DNA of 64,000 nucleotides from Panulirus ornatus (lineage: Eukaryota; Arthropoda; Malacostraca; Decapoda; Palinuridae). The notes under the pieces were generated by a model. That model saw nothing but the letters and a program-made list of their open reading frames with translations, did not search any database and was not told the origin of the DNA. The translations under genes and the position numbers were made by a program. Location of the stretch: NCBI RefSeq assembly GCF_036320965.1, contig NC_092225.1, forward strand, positions 55,540,515 through 55,604,514, in the 5' to 3' direction. Positions 1 through 10,329 of this stretch are shown here, in pieces; the stretch's first letter is position 1; each line of letters starts with the position of its first letter.

Positions 1-60
1 CTTTTTTTTTTTTAACTTCTTTTTTCGTACATATGCACGTCTGTCTGTATCTGTGCTGGG

Positions 61-2172
61 TGGGGGCTTTGAGGAGGGAGGAGTAAAAGATATGGGGATG
101 AATGAAACCCTATTGATAGGGGGGAATGGGAATTGAGGAGGGGGGGTTGAAAATATGGGGATGAATGAAACCCTATTAATAGGGGGAATGGGCTTTGAGG
201 AGGGAGGGTTAAAAAATATGGGGGATGAATGAAACCCTATTAATAGGGGGGAATGGGAATTGAGGAGGGGGTTCAAAATATGGGGATGAATGAAAACCTA
301 TTAATAGGGGGAATGGGAATTGAGGAGGGGGTTCAAAATATGGGGATGGGGATGAATGAAAACCTATTAATAGGGGGGAATGGGAATTGAGGAGGGGGTT
401 GAAAATATGGTGATATGTGAAACCATATTGATAGAGGGGAATGGGAATTGAGGAGGGGGTTCAAAATATGGGGATGAATGAAAACCTATTAATAGGGGGA
501 ATGGGAATTGAGGAGGGGGTTGAAAATATGGGGATGAATGAAAACCTATTAATAGGGGGAATGGGAATTGAGGAGGGGGTTGAAAATATGGTGATATGTG
601 AAACCATATTGATAGAGGGGAATGGGAATTGAGGAGGGGGTTCAAAATATGGGGATGAATGAAAACCTATTAATAGGGGGAATGGGAATTGAGGAGGGGG
701 TTCAAAATATGGGGATGAATGAAAACCTATTAATAGGGGGAATGGGAATTGAGGAGGGGGTTGAAAATATGGTGATATGTGAAACCATATTGATAGAGGG
801 GAATGGGAATTGAGGAGGGGGTTGAAAATATGGTGATATGTGAAACCATATTGATAGAGGGGAATGGGAATTGAGGAGGGGGTTGAAAATATGGTGATAT
901 GTGAAACCATATTGATAGAGGGGAATGGGAATTGAGGAGGGGGTTGAAAATATGGTGATATGTGAAACCATATTGATAGAGGGGAATGGGAATTGAGGAG
1001 GGGGTTGAAAATATGGTGATATGTGAAACCATATTGATAGAGGGGAATGGGAATTGAGGAGGGGGTTGAAAATATGGGGATGAATGAAAACCTATTAATA
1101 GGGGGAATGGGAATTGAGGAGGGGGTTGAAAATATGGTGATATGTGAAACCATATTGATAGAGGGGAATGGGAATTGAGGAGGGGGTTGAAAATATGGTG
1201 ATATGTGAAACCATATTGATAGAGGGGAATGGGAATTGAGGAGGGGGTTGAAAATATGGTGATATGTGAAACCATATTGATAGAGGGGAATGGGAATTGA
1301 GGAGGGGGTTGAAAATATGGTGATATGTGAAACCATATTGATAGAGGGGAATGGGAATTGAGGAGGGGGTTGAAAATATGGTGATATGTGAAACCATATT
1401 GATAGAGGGGAATGGGAATTGAGGAGGGGGTTGAAAATATGGTGATATGTGAAACCATATTGATAGAGGGGAATGGGAATTGAGGAGGGGGTTGAAAATA
1501 TGGTGATATGTGAAACCATATTGATAGAGGGGAATGGGAATTGAGGAGGGGGTTGAAAATATGGTGATATGTGAAACCATATTGATAGAGGGGAATGGGA
1601 ATTGAGGAGGGGGTTGAAAATATGGTGATATGTGAAACCATATTGATAGAGGGGAATGGGAATTGAGGAGGGGGTTGAAAATATGGTGATATGTGAAACC
1701 ATATTGATAGAGGGGAATGGGAATTGAGGAGGGGGTTGAAAATATGGTGATATGTGAAACCATATTGATAGAGGGGAATGGGAATTGAGGAGGGGGTTGA
1801 AAATATGGTGATATGTGAAACCATATTGATAGAGGGGAATGGGAATTGAGGAGGGGGTTGAAAATATGGTGATATGTGAAACCATATTGATAGAGGGGAA
1901 TGGGAATTGAGGAGGGGGTTGAAAATATGGTGATATGTGAAACCATATTGATAGAGGGGAATGGGAATTGAGGAGGGGGTTGAAAATATGGTGATATGTG
2001 AAACCATATTGATAGAGGGGAATGGGAATTGAGGAGGGGGTTCAAAATATGGGGATGAATGAAAACCTATTAATAGGGGGAATGGGAATTGAGGAGGGGG
2101 TTGAAAATATGGGGATGAATGAAAACCTATTAATAGGGGGAATGGGAATTGAGGAGGGGGGGGGGGGGGGAA
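61..2172. repeat. 60/61-bp minisatellite with two unit types
   Basis: About 34 head-to-tail units share the core GGGAATGGGAATTGAGGAGG. Type A (61 bp) carries GTGATATGTGAAACCATATT; type B (60 bp) carries GGGGATGAATGAAAACCTAT. The left end is degenerate (units with GGGCTTTGAGG). BBA trimers recur between about 254 and 803, then come runs of 5 and 15 nearly identical A units, and two B units close the array before a run of about 14 G. No minus-strand frame contains a stop in the unit, so long proline/phenylalanine/serine open frames appear in all three minus frames. These are not genes. Confidence 0.97.
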
Positions 2173-2318
2173 ATACTTGTATAAAGTATTAAGTGATGGA
2201 TGAATGAAATACCGCAAGTCAAGTCATGAAGACTGTGAATGTGGGGAGGATACAGAAGGATACAGAGGATACAGAGAGGTTGTGTACTAGTGAATGTTCA
2301 AGAGACAGGAGGGTAATT

Positions 2319-2319
<1 letters not shown>

Positions 2320-2364
<45 letters not shown>
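2320..2364. repeat. (AC)n microsatellite
   Basis: Pure AC tract of about 22 repeats. A second, shorter AC tract lies at about 2672-2694. Confidence 0.97.
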
Positions 2365-2365
<1 letters not shown>

Positions 2366-2889
2366 GACTCATGCAGCAGTTACATCTGACCTTCTGGGCC
2401 ATGACGATGGTGACCTTCGCAATGCTGCCCTTACTGGCGGGTCAGTTTCGTGAAGTGAACGCTGTCTAGCATCCCATCACTCTCCCCTTCCCCCTTGCCG
2501 AGGTGCGGCGCCCCGACACCGTCGGACGTCAGAGACAGTGATCGCCCCGAAGGAAATGAAAGAGTTCAGCGATTTCAAGAGGCAAGACGTCCTCCCCTTT
2601 CTACTTTGGTCACTCGCTCCTTCGTCGACGAAGCAGCTCAATTTTCTCCAGAGGCCTCCACACACGCCCCTCACACACACACACACACACACACCGCCCC
2701 CGCCTCACAGCCTACCAACCCCGTCCCCCCAGCCATTCCTAACCTAACCTTCCCCCCGAAGGCTCGGATGGTGAACCTGGAGTCGACCCAGACGGCTGCA
2801 CAGCACCCGAGGTAAAGCCCAGAACTACACTCATTAACCTCAACCATAAAACTCGACAGAGGAGGTTCTGTCTGGCTCTGAACCAACCA

Positions 2890-2891
<2 letters not shown>

Positions 2892-2962
<71 letters not shown>
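2892..2962. repeat. (CT)n microsatellite
   Basis: Pure CT tract of about 35 repeats. Confidence 0.97.
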
Positions 2963-2966
<4 letters not shown>

Positions 2967-3380
2967 CTTCTACCCCCTCGACAGCCAAACGCGTCCCGTA
3001 TGGGTTCATTTTATGCCCCCAGGTGACAGGGTCAGCGAGACCCATCGTCTGCCGCACATGGCCACTGAGCAGCGCTTCAAATCCACAGCTTTTATACTGA
3101 GGCAGACGAGACCCACACAGGTGCACGACCATGTGACTGGGTCACCTCGGGGTCTCTCTTGTGTGACAGTGGAAGAGATCAGAGGCCTGGAGACTGACCG
3201 CTGTGGGGGGGGGCAAGAGAAGGGATAGAAACTGACTAGTTAGGAGGATTCCCCGGTGCACTTTCTGTGAGTGAGGGGACGTAAGTAATGCAGGGTATGG
3301 TCTGTTGCGCATCAAATTGCGCCTGACCCCGAGTTTTACGCATGACCTTTGACCTCTGTACTCTCTGGTTACATATATGA

Positions 3381-3419
3381 ATGTGTGTGTGTGTGTGTGT
3401 GTGTGTTGTGTGTGTGTTG
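3381..3419. repeat. (GT)n microsatellite, interrupted
   Basis: GT repeats with two TTG interruptions. Confidence 0.9.
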
Positions 3420-3585
3420 TATATGGTATGCGGGAAGCATTAAGGGTGTCTGAGCGGGTGGTGCTCCAAGCGTGCTGGAGGACCTAGGCGCGGAGGAATA
3501 TGTAGTCCGATTGACGTACAAGGAAAGACAGACCAATTCATTGACTACTGTTGCTGCTGCTCACCCCTACCGACTCGTGTGGTGT

Positions 3586-3586
<1 letters not shown>

Positions 3587-3656
<70 letters not shown>
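3587..3656. repeat. (AG)n microsatellite
   Basis: Pure AG tract of about 35 repeats. Confidence 0.97.
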
Positions 3657-3659
<3 letters not shown>

Positions 3660-3861
3660 CACCACCACTCCCCAGAATCGCTGACGGTGTGGGTGGAGTT
3701 GAGGCGAGAGCAGGCAGCAGGTTAGGTTAGGCGAGGCTGGAACACCCTGCTGATGGAGGGACGTTGATGTATGGGATTTTACGGCCCCTGACGTGTGGTG
3801 GGCCCCTCAGGCTTGCACGGGGAGGGAGGGAGGAAGGTATGCAGGTAGAGGGAGAGTGTGT

Positions 3862-3917
<56 letters not shown>
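3862..3917. repeat. (GT)n microsatellite
   Basis: Pure GT tract; the Cys/Val and Thr/His open frames over it are shadows. Confidence 0.97.
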
Positions 3918-3918
<1 letters not shown>

Positions 3919-4474
3919 GCTGGAGGTGGAGGCGGCCTTGCTGCGTCCCAGTCCTCACACCAGATGAACTTGACGGAAAATGAACCACGCAACGATGCCA
4001 CACAGACGACACCAGATCACATAACTCTTGAAAAGGCAAGCGATCAAATTTTTCTTGTACGTTGCTAGATGACTGGGAGGTTTTCAGGAGGGATCGTGTT
4101 TCTTTATTCTCTGCATAGGGAAGATCTCGGTGCCCCTTTCAGCGGGTTGTATACGTCTTGCTACTCTGGAAATGGGAGGAATGGACAAGCTCATGGTTGA
4201 TCACATATCCTGGAGGAGAAGATCGCGTACGACCACTACGTTTTATTAGGATGTGAAGTTGATGTATACGACGCTGGGAGATCCTCAGGCATAAACATAT
4301 TACAGATTTTGAGGAAGCGAATCCTACAGTCCTGCTCGACACTCGAAACTAATGCTTTCGAGATTTTTTTTTTGGGGGGGTCCAGTTTCTGCAGGAACGT
4401 AGATTTTCATTGAAATCTCGTGCCTTGACTGTAGGTGCTGTCCGCCATTCCTATTCGGGACCAGAGGCTTATAT

Positions 4475-4475
<1 letters not shown>

Positions 4476-4560
<85 letters not shown>
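4476..4560. repeat. (GT)n then (GA)n compound microsatellite
   Basis: A short GT run passes directly into about 36 GA repeats. Confidence 0.97.
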
Positions 4561-4565
<5 letters not shown>

Positions 4566-4700
4566 CTCTTTGTAGCGTAAGGGGAGGGATTTCTGCACCC
4601 CCCCCCCCCCTCCTCTCTTGACTATTCTCGACTGTCATACAACTTCTTAAACTGTATGGTGTCCCAAGTTGGTGTATTCTCATGCATGTTATACCACCCG

Positions 4701-5474
4701 TCTTGATTTTAAGTTCGGTGTGACCGAACTTGATTTTAAGTCCGGTGTGACGAAACTTAATTCTTAGTTCTGTATGACCAAACTTAATTTTGTTCTGCGA
4801 CCAAACTTAATTTCAACTCCGGTGTGACCAAACTTGATTTTAAGTTCGGTGGTCAAACTTCATTTTAAGTCCGGTGACCAAACTTAATTTTAAGTCCGGT
4901 GTAACGAAACTTGATTTTAAGTTGGGTGTGACCAAACTTGATTTTAAGTCCGGTGTGACGAAAATTGATTTTAAGTCCGGTGTGACCAAACTTAATTCTA
5001 AGTCCGGTGTGACCAAACTTAATTTTAAGTCCGGTGTGACCAAACTTAATTCAAAGTCCGGTGTGACCAAACTTAATTCAAAGTCCGGTGTGTCCCAACT
5101 TAATTCTAAGTCCGGTGTAACCAAACTTAATTGTAAGTCCGGTGTGACCAAACTTAATTTTAATTCCGTTGTAACCAAACTTAATTCAAAGTCCGGTGTG
5201 ACCAAACTTAATTCTAAGTCCGGTGTGACCAAACTTAATTCAAAGTCCGGTGTGACCAAACTTAATTTTAAGTCCGGTGTGACCAAACTTAATTCAAAGT
5301 CCGGTGTGTCCCAACTTAATTTTAAGTCCGGTGTGTCCCAACTTAATTTTAAGTCCGGTGTGACCAAACTTAATTTTAATTCCGTTGTAACCAAACTTAA
5401 TTCAAAGTCCGGTGTGACCAAACTTAATTCTAAGTCCGGTGTAACCAAACTTAATTGTAAGTCCGGTGTGTCCA
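4701..5474. repeat. 27-bp minisatellite
   Basis: About 28 units built on GACCAAACTTAATTTTAAGT followed by CCGGTGT. Unit length is 9 codons, so both strands show long 9-residue-repeat frames (GVTKLNSKS on plus, TPDLELSLV on minus). Substitutions fall in all codon positions and there is no unique flanking domain, so I read these frames as repeat shadows. Confidence 0.95.
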
Positions 5475-5764
5475 AAGTGAAGAACCTTGGTCATGATCTA
5501 GCCTTGTGTAGGGATAGGTGCTCAACACATCCTACGTCTCCCTCATACACTGAGAGCTGGTCTGACATGTACCAGCGGACGGTGTGACTCCCTCGCTGTC
5601 CTGCCAATGTGGGACCTCGGGCGACGACAGGTGAGGCACTACGACCTACCCCAAGCTGCTGTTCTTTTGTTTTTGTTGTTGTTGTTGTTGCCTGAGACTC
5701 GGGCCAGTCATCAGTGGTCCGTCCGCGTCTGTCATGGTCGGGTGTTTTTGCAGCAGAGGCCACA

Positions 5765-5827
<63 letters not shown>

Positions 5828-6089
5828 ATATATTGACGTCGTATGATTTTTGCGATCGATGATACGATACGTGTACTAACTTCCTCTGATCCCGCTACGT
5901 CCCTGCCACCTCCCCGACCACCGTGCCCTACATGTTGTGTAAAGGTAGAATTGTAACTCTTGACCCGCAGCTGGTTTGGTTCCCCCCTTTAAGTAAGTTT
6001 CTTTCCACGTAAAAGAAAATGAATTAGAAGTTTTTTTCTTGCACCATCATTAACTTTTAATTATCCCGTGAAGGAGGGATACGTTTCTC

Positions 6090-6157
<68 letters not shown>

Positions 6158-6439
6158 GGGGATGATGCGAACACATACAGTCGGAAATCCTGGATTTATA
6201 TATCGTGTTCCATTAATTTCAGTGTAATTTCCCGGTGTCTTCGTGCAGATGCGTTCATCATTTTGTCTTGCCTCTGACGTGATGTTTGGATGTGGGTGGT
6301 GGAGTCGCCACAGAGCCAGGATGGGGAGGAGGAGGAGGTAGTGAGGAGGAGGAGGAGGAGGAGGTAATAGGGCGGCAGCACCACGGCTGCACATCACACC
6401 TTCGCTCATGTCTGTGTCCCCGCCATGTAGTCAAACGTT

Positions 6440-6440
<1 letters not shown>
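5475..6440. other. non-coding stretch with simple repeats
   Basis: Contains an (AC)n tract at 5769-5825, a (CT)n tract at 6087-6154 and a GGA-rich run at 6319-6365. No gene recognised. Confidence 0.75.

Positions 6441-6511
<71 letters not shown>
6441..6511. repeat. (AT)n tract at the 3' end of an RTE copy
   Basis: AT repeats with one interruption, directly abutting the poly-T (minus-strand poly-A) of the RTE copy that follows. Confidence 0.95.
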
Positions 6512-6529
<18 letters not shown>

Positions 6530-8175
6530 CTTTTTTGCTTTGTCGCTGTCTCCCGCGTTTGCGAGGTAGCGCAAGGAAACAGACGAAAGAGATGGCCCAA
6601 CCCACCCCCATACACATGTATATACATACACGTCCACACACGCAAATATACATGCCTACACAGCTTTCCATGGTTTACCCCAGAGGCTTCACATGCCCTG
6701 ATTCAATCCACTGACAGCACGTCAACCCCGGTATACCACATCGATCCAATTCACTCTATTCCTTGCCCTCCTTTCACCCTCCTGCATGTTCAGGCCCCGA
6801 TCACACAAAATCTTTTTCACTCCATCTTTCCACCTCCAGTTTGGTCTCCCACTTCTCCTCGTTCCCTCCACCTCCGACACATATATCCTCTTGGTCAATC
6901 TTTCCTCACTCATTCTCTTCATGTGCCCAAACCATTTCAAAACACCCTCTTCTGCTCTCTCAACCACGCTCTTTTTATTTCCACACATCTCTCTTACCCT
7001 ACGTTACTTGATCAAACCACCTCACACCACACATTGTCCTCAAACATCTCATTTCCAGCACATCCACCCTCCTGCGCACAACTCTATCCATAGCCCACGC
7101 CTCGCAACCATACAAAATTGTTGGAACCACTATTCCTTCAAACATACCCATTTTTGCTTTCCGAGATAATATTCTCGACTTCCACACATTCTTCAAGGCT
7201 CCCAGGATTTTCGCCCCCTCCCCCAGCCTATGATCCACTTCCGCTTCCATGGTTCCATCCGCTGCCAGATCCACTCCCAGATATCTAAAACACTTTACTT
7301 CCTCCAGTTTTTCTCCATTCAAACTTACCTCCCAATTGACTTGACCCTCAACCCTACTGTACCTAATAACCTTGCTCTTATTCGCATTTACTCTTAACTT
7401 TCTTCTTTCACACACTTTACCAAACTCAGTCACCAGCTTCTGCAGTTTCTCACATGAATCAGCCACCAGCGCTGTATCATCAGCGAACAACAACTGACTC
7501 ACTTCCCAAGCTCTCTCATCCACAACAGACTTCATACTTGCCTCTCTTTCCAAAACTCTTGCATTCACCTCCCTAACAACCCCATCCATAAACAAATTAA
7601 ACAACCATGGAGACATCACACACCCCTGCCGCAAACCTACATTCACTGAGAACCAATCACTTTCCTCTCTTCCTACACGTACACATGCCTTACAACCTCG
7701 ATAAAAACTTTTCACTGCTTCTAACAACTTGCCTCCCACACCATATATTCTTAATACCTTCCACAGAGCATCTCTATCAACTCTATCATATGCCTTCTCC
7801 AGATCCATAAATGCTACATACAAATCCATTTGCTTTTCTAAGTATTTCTCACATACATTCTTCAAAGCAAACACCTGATCCACACATCCTCTACCACTTC
7901 TGAAACCACACTGCTCTTCCCCAATCTGATGCTCTGTACATGCCTTCACCCTCTCAATCAATACCCTCCCATATAATTTACCAGGAATACTCAACAAACT
8001 TATACCTCTGAAATTTGAGCACTCACTCTTATCCCCTTTGCCTTTGTACAATGGCACTATGCACGCATTCCGCCAATCCTCAGGCACCTCACCATGAGTC
8101 ATACATACATTAAATAACCTTACCAACCAGTCAGTAATACAGTCACCCCCTTTTTTAATAAATTCCACTGCAATA

Positions 8176-8178
<3 letters not shown>
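6512..8178 (-). pseudogene. RTE-type LINE, 5'-truncated minus-strand copy
   Basis: Read on the minus strand this begins inside the reverse transcriptase at GIAVEFIKKGGDC. It continues through the palm motifs FMDLEKAYDRVDRDAL, GLRQGCVMSPWLFNLFMD and LLFADDTALVADS to the C-terminal region, a short 3' UTR and a poly-A (6512-6536 as T). It closely matches the plus-strand copy at 14606-17455. Relative to that copy a small deletion near 7005 breaks the frame just after VRWFDQV, splitting the C-terminal part (6722-6988) from the RT core. The 5' end stops abruptly at an AT tract, as expected from incomplete target-primed reverse transcription or later breakage. Endonuclease and N-terminal RT are absent, so the copy is dead. 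Confidence 0.93.
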
Positions 8179-8261
<83 letters not shown>

Positions 8262-8268
8262 TATATAT
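8178..8268. repeat. (AT)n tract between opposed RTE fragments
   Basis: About 45 AT repeats with one phase slip. It separates the truncated 5' end of a minus-strand RTE copy from the truncated 5' end of a plus-strand one. Confidence 0.95.
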
Positions 8269-8590
8269 GAGTGAAGAAAGGTTGACAAAGAGGATATTTG
8301 TGTCAGAGGTGGAGGGAACGAGGAGAAGTGGGAGACCAAATTAGAGGTGGAAGGTTGGAGTGAAAAAGATTTTGAGCGATCGGGGCCTGAACATGGAGGA
8401 GGGTGAAAGGCGTGCAAGGGATAGAGTGAGTTTGGAAAGATGTGGTATACCGGGGTCGACGTGCTGTCAGTGGATTGAACTAAGGCATATGAAGCGTCCG
8501 GGGTAAACCATGGAAAGTTTTGTAGGATCTGGATGTGGAAGGGGAGCTGTGGTTTCGGTGCATTACACATGACAGCTAATGACTGTCTCT
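8266..8590 (+). pseudogene. RTE-like LINE, C-terminal and 3' UTR fragment
   Basis: Plus-strand translation gives SEERLTKRIFVSEVEGTRR, then an in-frame TAG, then RWKVGVKKILSDRGLNMEEG, equivalent to the C-terminus of the copy at 15514-17262. The following GGGGTAAACCATGGAAAG matches the RTE 3' UTR, after which the sequence diverges. It is therefore a different subfamily, similar to the fragment near 23870. Confidence 0.85.
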
Positions 8591-8682
8591 TTCACTGTCT
8601 CACAGTAAGATTACAGAGGTCCCTCAGCTTCCTGTTATCAGGAGTTAATATGTTGACTTTATACATCTGTCGACTGGATCAG

Positions 8683-9104
8683 TCTAGGAGTATGCTTGTG
8701 CCATCGCAGAAGTATACCCGTCTCATCCTAGAAGTATGCTTGTTTCAGCTCAGGAGTATACTCGTTTCAGCCAAAAAGTATACTTGTCTCAGTCCAGGAG
8801 TATACTCGTCTCAGCCCAGGAATATACTCATTTCAGCCCAGGAGTATACTCGTCTCAGCCCTGGAGTATACTCGTCTCTGCCCAGGAGTATACTCATTTC
8901 AGCCCAGGAGTAAACTTGTTTCAGTCAATGAGTATACTTGTCTCATCCCAGGAGTATACTCGTTTCAGCCCAGGAGTATATTCGTTTCAGCTAAGAAGTA
9001 TACTTGTCTCTGTCCAGGAGTACACTCGTCTCATCCCAGGAGTATGGTCGTCTCAGCCCTAGAGTATACTCCTCTCAGGCCAGGAGTATACTCCTCTCAG
9101 TAAC
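8683..9104. repeat. 22-bp minisatellite
   Basis: About 19 units with the core AGTATACTCGTCTCAGCCCA. The copies are diverged; Tyr/Ser/Arg-rich frames across it are shadows. Confidence 0.95.
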
Positions 9105-9135
9105 TTCACATGCTAATACCTGTTGTAACACTAGA

Positions 9136-9510
9136 ATGCTACTATTACTGTTACTACTGCTGCTACTGTTACTGTTACTACCGCTGCTACTGTTACTGTT
9201 ACTACCGCTGCTACTGCTGCTGTTACTGCTGGTTCTGTTACTGCTGTTGCCATTACTGCTGCTACTGCTGCTGCTACTGATGCTGTTACTGCTACTACTG
9301 CTGCTGCTACTGCTGCTGCTACTGCTGCTGCTACTGTTACTGCTGCTGCTGCTGTTACTGCTCTTGCTACTGCTGCTGTTACTGCTGCTGTTACTGCTGC
9401 TGCTGTTACTGCTGCTGTTACTGCTGCTGTTGCTGTTACTGCTGCTGCTGTTACTGCTGCTGCTGTTACTGCTGCCGTTATTGCTGTTGCTACTGCTGCT
9501 ACTGTTGATC
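9136..9510. repeat. (TACTGC)-type tri/hexanucleotide array
   Basis: Interspersed CTG, TTACTG and CTACTG units. It yields a polyleucine frame on plus and Ser/Asn on minus, neither with any flanking domain. Confidence 0.95.
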
Positions 9511-9514
9511 ATGT

Positions 9515-9665
9515 TGCTGGTGATGGTGATGGTGATGGTGATGGTGGTGGTGATGGTGATGGTGATGGTGATGGTGGTGGTGATGGTGATATCAGGTGGT
9601 GGTGGTGGTGATGGTGATGGTGGTGGTGATGGTGATGGTGATGGTGATGGTGGTGGTGATGGTAT
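9515..9665. repeat. (GATGGT)n hexanucleotide array
   Basis: GATGGT and GGTGGT units, directly following the TACTGC array. Confidence 0.95.
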
Positions 9666-9747
9666 TGATCCAGTAATTACCTGCACGTTGAAATTAGCAC
9701 CAGAAACTTTCTAGACGTGGCCACTCGAATGTCTTGGCTTCCTTGGT

Positions 9748-9912
9748 GAGAGACGTGTGTGTGGGGAGTGAGCGATGTGGAGTGGGAGTTGCGATTGAGT
9801 GGGGAGTGAGCGATGTGGAGTGGGAGTTGCGATTGAGTGGGGAGTGAGCGATGCGGGGTGGGAGGTGCGATTGAGTGGGGAGTGAGCGATGTGGGGTGGG
9901 AGTTGTGAGGCG
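9748..9912. repeat. 38-bp minisatellite
   Basis: About four units of 38 bp carrying GAGTGGGGAGTGAGCGATG. Confidence 0.9.
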
Positions 9913-10329
9913 TGGAAGGCAAGGATGTGTGGGGGACCTGACGGTCCGTGAGGAGGATATCTGCAGGAGGGCGCAGCTGTAGTGTCCTGAGCTCATAATC
10001 CTATGTGAGGTAGACGTGGGTGTACTACAGCAGGAAGGCACGTCCCTACCTCTCCCTCAACCACACAACAGCTGGCCGGGAAATGGCCAAAGAGGAACAC
10101 CTTATAAACCGGAGAGAAGGGAGGGGGTACACTGCCGAGGAAATTCCACGTGAAAGTGCGATTGGAGAGAGAGTTACCTACCCTGAGCGCAGCGGGTTTC
10201 ACTGGGGACGAGGCCTATATCTGAAGCGGGAGGGAAAAAAAAAAAGGTTGATTTATAGAAAACTGAATTTGAATGTACGTATTCTTTCATGAAAAGGCGC
10301 AGTTACTTAGCGTTGAAGTTTTTACTTAG

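Larger units (their letters stand above)
2173..4700. other. non-coding stretch with simple repeats, no gene recognised
   Basis: Between the first two minisatellites I see only short open frames that run through simple repeats. There are no domain motifs, no convincing splice-site pairs and no RNA gene. The recognisable content is the dinucleotide tracts listed separately. Confidence 0.7.

Noticed and set aside
461..2217. Overlapping minus-strand proteins of 300-495 residues
   Set aside because: They are translations of the 60/61-bp array in all three frames, with no unique domain.
4840..5587. Repeat proteins TPDLELSLV (minus) and GVTKLNSKS (plus)
   Set aside because: Both strands of a 27-bp array are open because 27 is a multiple of 3; nothing distinguishes either as coding.
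6999..8570. A single 523-residue protein with a (YI)n segment
   Set aside because: The frame fuses real RTE RT sequence with translated AT repeats and antisense of the neighbouring fragment; only the RT part is genuine.
8178..8590. Twin-priming 5' inversion of one RTE copy
   Set aside because: The two fragments both contain the same 3' region and differ in subfamily, so they are separate insertions.
9004..9714. Polyleucine protein of 236 residues
   Set aside because: Translation of TACTGC and GATGGT repeats.
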